64,000 nt of DNA from Dama dama (lineage: Eukaryota > Chordata > Mammalia > Artiodactyla > Cervidae): the NCBI RefSeq assembly GCF_033118175.1, contig NC_083704.1:54586501-54650500 (forward strand), given 5' to 3'. The position numbers and the translations under genes were made by a program. The notes beneath the pieces are model-generated. The model was not told where the DNA came from. It was given only the letters and a program-made list of their open reading frames with translations, and made no database searches. Below, piece by piece: positions 36,011 through 47,700 of the stretch. Numbering within the stretch: the first letter of the stretch is position 1; each line of letters starts with the position of its first letter.

Positions 36011-37400
36011 AATGAAGTAATGTTCAGGATTCTCGCTGAGCTTGAATGGAGTTTCACGTTCCCTTGAGGTTTGGCTCAAGGAATAACATGAACAGCACGT
36101 GAACAGTGTTGTTCAATGTACGTGAACAACATTGGGACTCTTAGGGAAGGAGTAGTGGAGATAGATGCCATCATCCACAGCTCTCAGCCCACAGGTTTTT
36201 CAGTGGGCCTTGGTGGACCCCAGACGTCAAGAACAACCTCTGGTTGTTGATCAAAAAGAGTCAGAGCTTTTGCTAAAACTTTCAGAACTGCGCAGTAGGC
36301 GAGGCAAGCCCAAGCCCTTCACCTCCATCAGCATATCCCACAGAGTTGGCAGCGGGCATGTCTTCATGAGGAGAATTGAAGTTTCTTACTTGTAAGTCAT
36401 TACAAGGCTCTATGCCTTGTAGACCAGTGGGTGCGTCCACTTTTTCAGGTTCCCAGTTTATTTAAAAAGAAATGCCAAAACAGAGCTATAGAAACATGGT
36501 ATATTTTACATGTTTACTTCCAGGAAAGTATTTCAGACCCAGAAACAGTACCATGACTTTATGTAGACATCTTGTGGAAACAAAACATCCGAAGTCCAGA
36601 TCTGACTGGAGATCGGACAGAATTCTGCCTTTCGGTCCTGTGGAGGCTGCAGGAGATCCCAGAAAAAACTGCAGAATGCTGAACTCAGAGTCCAGGGAAT
36701 GGCCCTAATGCCTAACTCCTCTGGGGCACCTGGCATTGTTGACCCCCTCTTCTAAAACAGATACCCATTGACACAGGCTAGACAGCATAGCACCTTCTTG
36801 GTATCCCGTCTGTGATCAGAGGCCATCCCAGGGTGAAGGGGAGGAGGCAGGGCCAGAAGCACTTGACATTGCTACCTAAAGTCTCCTGCCACCGGGGACA
36901 CCTCCAGGAACCTTGAGAAAAGCCTTCTGCAGTAGATTCGTGTCCTAAGTGCTGCCACTGTCCTTTCATATTTTATTTTCTTATAGTTGTGCTTTTACTC
37001 ACCGTGGTCCTCTTCCTCGGATTATTTAATTCATTTTAACAAGCTTTTCCCTTTTTTTGGTGAGCACTGCTCTATGCCAGGAACTGCCTCGAACCCGAGA
37101 TGGAGTTAAGAGAGAATGGTTTGGTGGTGGTGACAGATGACAAATAGATGACAGGACAGTGAATGTATTGCTTCTGTAGGCTTGGCACAGGATGCCACAG
37201 GAGACGCAGAGGTGTGCATCACACTCTCGTTTGAAGAGAATGGAGTCGGAGCCGTATCCTGAAGGAGAACTTAAGTGAACAAAGGGATGCTGATCCATTT
37301 GGGGGAGTGGGAATGGTGTTGATAGCACATAGTTTCTTGGGCAGCTTTGGAGTAAAGAAAATTTTACATTTTGCAATAGTGTGACTATATAGCTGATTTT
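36011..37400 (+). other. IP6K1: IP6K1 intron 1, mostly unique
   Basis: No named repeat except an L2/MIR-like piece near 37060-37165. A 76-codon frame at 36165-36395 has no recognisable homologue or splice context, so I treat it as non-coding. Confidence 0.4.
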
Positions 37401-37401
37401 G

Positions 37402-37627
37402 CTTCCCTGGTAGCTCAGATGGTAAAGAATTCATCTCCAATAATTCATCTCCAATACGGGAGACCTGGCTTCCATCCCTGGGTTGGGAAGATCCCCTGGA
37501 GGAGGGCGTGGCAGCCCACCCTAGTATCCTGCTGGCAGAATCCCCGTGGACAGAGGAGCCCGGCGGGCTACAGTCCACGGGGTCGCAAAGAATCAGGTAT
37601 GACTAGCGACTAAGCACAGCACAGCAT
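37402..37627 (-). mobile_element. Bov-tA SINE, antisense
   Basis: Flanked by an 11-bp near-perfect duplication (AGCTGATTTTG / AGCTCATTTTG). It carries an internal duplication of AATTCATCTCCAAT near 37427-37455. Confidence 0.85.
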
Positions 37628-37749
37628 AGCTCATTTTGCCCATAATGAGGAGGTTCAGAAAAAGTAACAGTTTATCTCTCACAGGTAAAGCCATATTACT
37701 GCTCTGTAAATATTTTTCTTTTAGTCTTGATCTTTCAGATGTTGTCTTG

Positions 37750-38010
37750 CCTACTATGTTCCTTTTTAAGTTTTAAAAATTTTATTGAAGTGTGATTGGT
37801 TTATTACCATGTTAATTTCTTTGGTACAGCCGGGTGACTCAGTTACACGTGCTCTTCTTCATTTCCTTCCCCGTTATGGTTTATCACAGGATATTGGATG
37901 TAGTCCCTGTGCTGAACAGTAAGATGTTGTTTATCCACCCTGTATGATCGTTTGCCTCTGTTGATCCCAAACTCGCTATCCTTCGCTCCCCCACCTGCCT
38001 ACCTACTACA
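37750..38010 (-). repeat. L1 3' fragment, antisense
   Basis: TTTTATTGAAGTGTGATTGG, CACAGGATATTGGATGTAGT and CTTCGCTCCCCCACC match the reversed L1 3' end. The rest of 38011-38639 is unique, with the exon-2 polypyrimidine tract just before 38639. Confidence 0.65.
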
Positions 38011-38639
38011 TTCCTAATTTAAAAGATATATTCATTATTAAGTGTCACACTATAGAAACTTTCTTGAGAGAAAACTTATATTAAAACGAGGCTATTTAAG
38101 TACAAAGAGCTTTTCCGTGTCCCGCTGTTTGTGTAGAATCAAACAGGAACAGAAGCTCTGTGGTGCTTGCCATGGTCATAAGTTGATGGCCGTAGATTTA
38201 AAGTAGAAGAAATATGACGTCTGAATACCTTTGGGGAAAACAAAACCTTTTTATGCTTCTACAACTCAGGAGGGAATGGCTTTCCCTGCCAAGTCCTTGA
38301 CACCTTAAGCAGAAAAGTTGGGAATCTCATGAGACCTGATTTTGGAGGCAAAACCCTTTCCTCAAGTCAGGGAGAGACCCTTCCCAGTACTGGATGTTGT
38401 GAGAAATCCAGACAGAATGGTACAAAAGATGGGTGGAGGCGACCCACATTGCATCATTCAACAGAAGTCAGCCCAGCTCGCTCCCAGGGATCTGACAGGG
38501 TTGTCATCCTGGGGAGCACATAGTGGGGAGCAAGACACAGCCCCTGTTCTTCCTCAGGAGTGGATGTTGTGTGAACTCCCGAGAAGCTGTAGCTTGCCGG
38601 GTGTCCTGATTCCCTCTTTTCCTCTCTCCCCTCTGTTAG

Positions 38640-38751
38640 GAGAGAAGAAGCAGCTGAGCAGACGCTGACCGTCGGCTCTCAGCCCGCCAGGACCTGTCGC
38701 GGCTCATGTGCCACATCCTCTGCCCTCGGTGTGCAGCTGGCCCCCAACGCG
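38640..38751 (+). other. IP6K1: IP6K1 exon 2, 5' UTR part
   Basis: Follows a strong acceptor (CTCTCCCCTCTGTTAG). It contains an out-of-frame ATG at 38706 in weak context, which opens an 86-codon frame overlapping the true start. Confidence 0.8.
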
Positions 38752-41700
38752 ATGTGTGTTTGTCAAACCATGGAGGTGGGGCAGTACGGCAAGAATGCGG
38801 GGCGGCCCGGAGACCGGGGAGTCCTCCTGGAGCCCTTCATCCACCAGGTGGGCGGCCACAGCAGCATGATGCGCTACGACGACCACACTGTGTGCAAGCC
38901 CCTCATCTCCCGGGAGCAGCGCTTCTACGAGTCCCTCCCTCCCGAGATGAAGGAGTTCACCCCTGAGTACAAAGGTCAGTCCCTGGCCAGTGTGGAGAGA
39001 GCAGCGTGGAGGCCCTCAGCCCCGCTTCCTTGTTCCGTCGGCCACGTGATACGATTGAGGGTCTCTGTTGTCTCCTTGCAGCGAAGTCACTTTGATAAGC
39101 AAAATTTGAAAGCATCAGCGAGGTCTTTATTTTTTGAAAACTGAGTCCATTGGTAGGTAAACCGGAGAAGAATAATTCACAGCATTAAGGCCGTTGGCGA
39201 AGAGCATGCTGTTGTTGAGGAGGTTTCCCTGTTGGCTGGGATGGTCTAGGAGAGAAGGGGCAGCCCTTCTCTGCTCCCAGAGAAGGAATTGGATGCTCTC
39301 CAGGCTCAGGGGATGAGGTAGCTGGTGAGGAGGTGCTCTGGAGCTTGTGTCTGTATGTGCTAGGGGAGAGTGGATGGTAAGAATTTTAGAGAAGGACTGG
39401 GGCCTGGAGGTCCTGACTTTTCAAGGAAAAATAATCTGCTTTATAATGTAACTTGATAGACTAGAACCCCATGAACGTATACCAGAATTTAAGTCACTTT
39501 GTTTTAAAATCTGATTTTTGTCACTGTGTGTATACATTTTTATGACTGATCCTCATGTATAAGTTGGGACTTCCCAGTGGCACTAGTGGTAAAGAACCTG
39601 CCTGCCAACGCAGGAGACATAAGAGATGTGGATTCAATCCCTAGGTTGGGAAGATCCCCTGGAGGAGGGCACGGCAACCCACTCCAGTATTCTTGCCTGG
39701 AGAATCCCATGGACAGAGGAGCTTGGCGGGCTATGGTCCATAGGGTTGCGGAGAGTCAGACATGACTGAAGCGACGTAGTATGCATCCATGCACGTATAA
39801 ATTACGTTTTTTGTGTTCTTTTTATTTTGGCTGTGCTGCATGGTTTGTGGAATCTTAGTTCCCTGACCAGGGATTGAATCCAGGCTGCTCAAGTGGAAGC
39901 GCTGAGTCCTAACCACTGGACTGCTGGGAAATTCCCTGTGTTCTGTTTTTTCACCTTTTCCAAAGCAGTGTGAATTCAGGCATGTTTGCACTACGCTTTA
40001 CTTGGGAGATCCTCGATTTAGAAAAACCAGTCCATATTGGTATTGGCTTTTGTTTTCTTAATTCTTTTATTGTGGTGAAATATACATAACATAAAATTTA
40101 ACCATTTTATAAGGTGGATGCAGCTTTTTAAAAAATAAAGTATAATTGATTTATAATGTGTTGTTATACAGCAAAATTTACCATTTTTAAGTGTTTAACT
40201 TAGTGGCGTTAAACACACTCACTGTGCTGCGTACCATTACCATTATCTATTTCTGGAGCTTTTACATCACCTCAAACAAAACCTCTGTACCCATTAAATA
40301 ACTCATTTCCCCCTCACCTGGTACCCTCTAATTTACTTTCTGTATCTATAAATTTGCCCATTTTACATATTTCATACAAGTGGAATCATGTAATGTTCGT
40401 CCTTTTGAATTTGGCTTATTTCATTTAGCATAATGTTTTCAAGGTTCATGTGTCAGAACTTCATTTGTTTTTACGGCTGAATACTATTCCACTGTAAATA
40501 TATGCCGTATTTTATTTATCTGTTCATCTGTTGACGGATACCTGAGTTGTTTCCACCTTTGGGCTATTGAGAATAATGCTTCTATGTGTATTACCTTACA
40601 AATGCCTGCTTGAGTCCCTGATTTCAATTCTTTTGGGTATATACCTAGGAGTGGAATTGCTGGATCATATGGTAATTTTGTGTTTAGTGTTTTTGAAAGA
40701 CTGTCAAACTGGTTTCCATATTAGCCTACCATTTGACATTCTTACCAGCAGTGTTTCTTTTTCTCCATATCCTTACAAACCCTTATTTTCCATTAAAAAC
40801 AATAGCAACAATTGTGTAGCCACCCTGGCGGGTGTGAAGTGGTGTCGCACTGTTATGATACGTGTTTTCTTAATGACTAATGAATGATGTTGATGTGCCA
40901 TTGGCCGTTTGGTGTATCTTCTCTGGAGCAGTGTCTATTCAAGTCCTTTGTGCAGTTTTGAATCAAACTGTTTGTTACTGTTTTCAGAACAGAATCAGAA
41001 GCATATTGAATTTGGAGGAATAGATACTCTTAACGCTGCAAAACGAGAGAGAAGCGAGAATCAAACACACTGCTGTCTCTAAGTGGCTAAGAAACAAGTT
41101 ACAAATGCTTTATAAATGTAGCTTTAGCCGCCCACCCATCTACACTCAACACATCATGGCCAAATCTTTTGCTATAAAAATGCCAAAACCAGAAAAAAAA
41201 AAAACTACAAGCCTTGTTAGCTCATGGAGTCCTCTTCTGATGCTAAGGGAAGAAAAAAAAAAAAACCCTTTAAAATGAAGTAGAACCCCAGGCTCCAGAG
41301 AAATGTTTACTAAATCACAACCACCAGAATTTGGACTAGTTAGAATCTCAAGGTGCCACCCAGGGAAGGATTGTCAGTCATCTATTGGTTCAGTTTTCCT
41401 AACAACCTACTCTCAGATTGGGGAACAGAAGTCTTTAAAAACCATAGCAAGTCTTTAGTATCTACAGTATCTTCAGTGGAAGCACAGAGTCTTAACCACT
41501 AGACCACCAGAGAAGTCCTTTACTTTTTATTTTGAAATGTAAAATTACAGAAAAGTTGCGAAAGTAATAGAGGTCCTCTAATGCTCCCATGATGCCAGTG
41601 CGCCGAGTGAAGCCTGTCGCTGTGCAGCCGACCTCTCCCTGGAGATGCCTGCACTGGCTTTCCTGTGTGCATGGCCAGACCAGCAGCCCCAGGCAAGATT

Positions 41701-44700
41701 CAGGAAGCGTCGTCAACCTCTTGAGTTCTGCCAGGATGATGGTTTATTTTTACTTTTCCCACCAAGATGATATTTGAAAATATCTGTGTGAATGGAAAGC
41801 TGCAGTTGATGGTTCTCTGCAAGATGATTCAGATGCCAGAAGTGGATTTGGATGTAACCAGCGTAATCCAAGCTGTTGAACCCACTGCTTCAGCTGCCAG
41901 CACAGTGGGCTGAAATTCAGTGTTTGGAAGGGATTACAGGGCACTGAAAGACATCTTGATCAACACAAACTCAGCCTCGACTCTCCTCCCTTCCCCTCCT
42001 CATCCCTCCCCTTCCCTCCCTTCCCCTCTCCTGCTTGTGTGGTACTGGCTTCTCCGTGACCACTGTAGAGGCCTTTCTACCTTTCACACATACTCAGTGA
42101 GAGCATGCCAGAAAATCGTCTTGAGTGCTTTGGTGAGCAGATGAAAAAACAGCCCTGTCGTGAATCAGCTGGGTCTTACTCTAATTCCAGAGAATGTGCT
42201 AAAGACTCAAATGAAGTTCAGTGTCCCAGTGATGTATCCCATTGAAGGAGAAGGGAAGAGAGACAATTTTTGGTTTTCTCTGACCAGAAGCATAATGCTA
42301 TAGATGTAACCCTTATTGGTAGCTGGGTAGAAAGAGCTATTTTTCAGCTAGAAGAGGGAAGCCCTTGAGTTCTGCTCCATGAATTCAGCTTTCGGAAAGA
42401 GCCCCTGGCTTGTTGGGAGTGAACTGACTGTGGCAGAAGTTGCGCTGTGGTCTGTGCCCCAGCAGACAGGAGCTCTGCACTGGGTGGTGCAGCCAGTGTG
42501 AGGAAGGGGGTGAGGGCCTGTGAAAACCTGGCACTTCTGAACACTGCCCTTAAGTTCCTTCAGTGAATTTCAGCACCTGACTTTAAAGGGTTTAGATTTT
42601 AAGAATGCTGCTATTTCATACCTATTGGATACTGAAATCAAAGGCTTTATTTAGGTTGGTTGTCTAGTATTAATAAATAAAAGCATCATTAAAAGATACA
42701 TAACCATATCATGGTTTATAATTACCAAAGCCAGAAAAGGAGCTTTGGTGTAATACTATTAGCTGACCTGTACACTTTATTCAAATTTTGGCTATTTTCT
42801 CACATGTCATTTTTCAGGTCCAGGATTTCACATTGTATTTATTCCTCCTTGGCCTCCTCCAGTCTGGGACAGTTTCTCACTCTTTATTTGTCTTTCATGA
42901 CCTCGATGCTTCTGAAGAGTACTAGTAGTTATTTTGTAGATTGTCCATAAATTTGGATTTGTTTTCTCTTTCCTGATGATTAGATTGAGATTATATGTCT
43001 TGGGCAGTAGAAATGATCCAGTATCCTCTTCAGTTCCTCATGTCAGGAGATCCATCTCTTGTTACTGGTGATTTAACTTTGATTGCTTTGTTAAGATGGT
43101 GTCTGCCTGGCCTTTGCACTGTAAAATTATGACTTTTCTTGTTGTAATTAATGAGTTTCATGTGGAGAGATACCTTGGGACTCTCTGGATATCCTGCTTC
43201 ATAGCATACTAGTTTTCCAATTGATCAATGGTTCTTTCCTGTGATAATTACTAAACTGCAGAGTGAGGGACAGGGAGGCCTGGCATGCTGCATTCCATGG
43301 GGTAGCAAAGAGTCAGACATGACTTAGTGACTGAACAACAACAAAATTGCATGCCTAATGATGACATCTCTTTTAATCATTTCTTCTATACTTAGTAGTT
43401 AAAATAAATTACAATTCTATAAGGAAGAATTATCCCTCCTCACCCATTTATCTGTCAGTGTGGACGTATGTATTTTATTCCTCAAATTATTCTAGATTGG
43501 GTCACTGGGACTCCTTAACATGAGCTCTTGTATACTTTTGACATATACCCCTCATCATTTTTAGCTATTTCATTACTTTCAGTTACCAAGAGATATTCCA
43601 GGCTCATCTTGTATTTTTCTGCCCTGATTCAGGAACCAGATTTTGCAACAAGCTTTTCTTCCTTGTATCATAGGAATGATAGGTAGGAAAAACAAGATCT
43701 TGGTGCTGGATGTTCTGATTGCCACTGGAGTGGCTTTGCTTTTAGGCCCTTTCAACACAGAGGTTTAGAAAATGCATATATTAATTCTAACGCACAATCA
43801 CATACACATTTCTTTATTGCCAGAACCACAGGTGTTTTTAAAACTCAGCTAAGGAAAAATGCCAATAATATTCTATATATATATATTTTTTAATATTCTA
43901 TATTTTGGCAGTAGGTTTGAAGAGGGATTTCCGTTTATTTAATACAACCAGCTGTAGCCATCAAGTGTTACTGCTTGCAGTGCTAAATGCCTTGTATCGT
44001 TTTTCAAAACCTTGCCTCATTCATTTATCAAGTATTTATTGAGCATCTACTGGATGCCAGGCCCTGTGCTCATTAGTGTAGAAGACGAAAAAGACCCATA
44101 TCTTCATGGAGCTTACATGCTAATGTGAGAAAGAATAAACAAATTATAGACAAAACAATTATAGATTGTGTTAAGTACTTTGAGTAAAATAAGTAAGGTT
44201 CTGTAATTGACAGTAATAAAGCTTCCAAACCAGAGCCCCTGATACAGGATGATTGGGGAAGGAGTGTCTGGGGAGACTTAAAGGACTGGAGGATGAGGAG
44301 CAACTGTGGACAAAGGACAATGGAAAGAACATTCCAAGCTTCCAAGGATAAGCAAAAACCCTGAGGTAAAAAACAATGGACAGACAGAACTTCAGTGCTC
44401 TAAGAAACTACTCTAGCTCTTTTTTGCCAATTAAAAGTTAAGAAACAAGCCTATTCATAAGTGGTCAAGGGACTTGAATAAACATTTCTCCAGAGAAGAC
44501 ACACAGATGACCAACAAACACAGGGAAAGACTATCAACATCACTAGTCATTACAGTTAAAAGTTCAGTCGCTCAGTTGTGTCCGACTCTTTGTGACCCCA
44601 TGAATCGCAGCACGCCAGGCCTCCCTGTCTATCACAAACTCCCGGAGTTTACTCAGACTCATGCCCATCGAATCGGTGATGCCATCCAGCCATCTCATCC

Positions 44701-47700
44701 TCTGTCGTCCCCTTCTCCTCCTGCCCCCAATCCCTCCCAGCATCAGGGTCTTTTCCAGTGAGTCAACTCTTCGCATGAGGTGGCCGAAGTATTGGAGTAT
44801 CAGCTTCAGCATCAGTCCTTCCAATGAACACCCAGGACTGATCTCCTTTAGGATGGACTGGTTGGATCTCCTTGCAGTCCAAGGGACTCTCAAGAGTCTT
44901 CTCCAACACCACAGTTCAAAAGCATCAAATTTCGGCACTCAGCTTTCTTCACCGTCCAACTCTCACATCCATACATGACCACTGGAAAAACCATAGCCTT
45001 GACCAGACGGACCTTTGTTGGCAAAGTAATGTCTCTGCTTTTTAATATGCTATCTAGGTTGGTCATAACTTTCCTTCCAAGGAGTAACCATCTTTTAATT
45101 TCATGGCTGCAGTCACCATCTGCAGTGATTTTGGAGCCCAAAAAAATAAAGTCTGACACTCTTTCCACTGTCTCCCCATCTATTTCCCATGAGGTGATGG
45201 GACCAGATGCCATGATCTTAGTTTTCTGAATGTTAAGCTTTAAGCCAACTTTTTCACTCTCCTCTTTCACTTTCATCAAGAGGCTTTTTAGTTCCTCTTC
45301 ACTTTCTGCCATAGGGTGGTGTCACTAGTCATTAGGGAAATGCAAATCAAAACCACAATAGAGACTTCTGTCACCCAGTGAATGGCTGTTACAAGGAAGA
45401 AGAGAAGTGTGGCCAAGATAAGGAGAAATAGGAACACTGCTGGGAATAGTGTCAAAATAGAATAGCCACTGTAGAAAACAGTTTGACAGTCAGTTCTTCA
45501 AAAACATTAAAACACAGAAATTGCCAGCAATTCCATGCCTAGATATATGCCCAAAAGAATTGAAAACAGGGACTCAAACAGATATATGTAAAGTAATACT
45601 CACTGAAGCATTATTCATAATAGTCAAAATGTGGAAGCAACCCAGGCATCCATCAACAGATGAACTGGTAAACAAAATACATTTACATAATGGATAAATG
45701 GCATACATTTACAGTGGAATAGTATTCAGCCATAAAAACAAATGAAGTTCTGACACATACTACAAGGTGGATGAACATTGAAAACGTTATGCTAAGTGAA
45801 AGAAAGAAGCCAAACCCAAAAGGATAAACATTACATGATTTCCACAGTGATTCAGTATACATATATGTCCGTTCTTTTTAAAATTGTTTTCCATTATGGT
45901 TTATCACAGGATATTGAATATAGTGCCCTGTGTTATAGAGTCGGACCTTGTTGTTTATTCTCTATATATAATACTTTGCATCTGCACATCCCAAATTCTC
46001 AGTCCATTCCTGCCCCACCCCCCACCCCCCACAAGTCTTCTCTGTATGTGAGTTTGTTTCTGTTCCGTAGGATAGATAAGTTCATTTGTGTCATATTTTA
46101 GATTCCACATATATAAGTGATACCATATGGTATTTGTCTTTGTGTTTCTTGCTTCACTCAGTATGATAATCTCTAGGTCCATCCACGTTGCTGCAAATAG
46201 CATTAGTTCATTCTTTTTTATGGCTGAGTGGTATTCTGTTGTATATACGTACCGCATCTTTATCCATTAATCTTTTGATGGCCATTTGGATTGTTTTCAT
46301 GTCTTGGCTATCGTGAACAGTGTTGTTGTGAACTTAGGAGGGCATGTATCTTTTCAAACTATTGTTTTGTCCAGATACATGCCCAGGAGTGGGATTGCTG
46401 TTATCACATGGCAACTCTAGGTTTTAAGGCGCCTCCATACTGTTCTTCATAGTGGCTGTACCAATTTACATTTCCAGCAACAGTGTGGAAGGGTTCCCTT
46501 TCCTCCACACCCTCTCCAGCATATATGATTTGTAGATTTTTTTCATGATTGGCCATGAATCATGTGTGAGGTAGTATCTCCTTGTAATTTTGATTCGCAT
46601 TTCTCTAATAATTAGCCATGTTGAGCATCTTTTCATATATCTGTTGACCATCTGTTTCAAGTATCTATTCTTTATACAACAACAATAACAAAACTCTCAG
46701 CAAACTAGGGATGGAAGGAAAGTTCCTCAAACCTGATAGAAGGCATCTATGAAAAACCTACAGATAGCTTCATACTCAGCGATGAGACAGTCGCTTTAGC
46801 CCCTAAGATGGAGGAATGAGATAAGAGTGTCCGTGTTCTCCATTTCTAGTTGACATTTAACTTGGAGGTTCTGGCCAGTATAGGTAAGCAGGAAAATAAT
46901 AAAAGGCATTCAGATTGGGAAGGAAGAAGTAAAGCTGTCTTTATTTGCAGACAGTATAGAATTCTGTCTTCAGCTAAACTGTCCATCACTTGTTGGAGTA
47001 GAATTCCCACAAAGAACTCAAAATTGACATCCTGAACCCTCTTTTGTTAGGAAGTTACTTGAAGATGTATTCCACTCAGATTAGGAGGAAGTCAAGAAAA
47101 AGGGGGGAAAGGAGAGGATCGTAGAAGGAACAGCTCTGTCTCTGGTCAGCTCCAGCTTGGGAGCCCCGTGGCAGGCCTGGAGGATACTCCGCATCAGAGC
47201 AAGAGGGGGAGCCCAGGAAACAAAGAACATTGTAGACCAGGGGGCATTCAGGCTTGAACAGAATTGAAGCTCTGGAAAAGACAAAGGGAAGAAGTTATGA
47301 AAACGGAAACCTGTAGGAGAGGCACGTTATCTTCCTAAGGAAGCCAGGGTACGGTTGTGAAGCCCACTGAAGTGAGGTGTGCATTTAAGCAATGTAAGAA
47401 AAGAAGAAAACATTACATGTTGATGTTTCAAGGGTTTTTTTCCTCCTAAAAGAGACCAGGGTTTAAGAGCAGTGTCCTCCTGGAGAAGGCAATGGGCCAA
47501 AGAAAAGGATGTTCTTGGTCTGGCATACTGACATATTCTTAAAGGCTTGTCACCGATTCTCAGATCATAATGCCGATTTTGCACACCAAGAGTGTAAAAC
47601 GAGACATGTAACTGATAGTAGGTTGGATTATGGAAATCAGGTGAAGGGCAGCCTGGACTTTTTTAACAACCAAAGAAACTCATTGAGTTAGATTTCTAGG

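Noticed and set aside
36165..36395. 76-codon + frame in IP6K1 intron 1
   Set aside because: No recognised domain, splice support or codon bias; short frames of this size occur by chance.
44564..45312. Reverse-transcriptase-like frames on the minus strand
   Set aside because: As a host gene: these are fragments of a dead BovB LINE with a frame break and target duplication.
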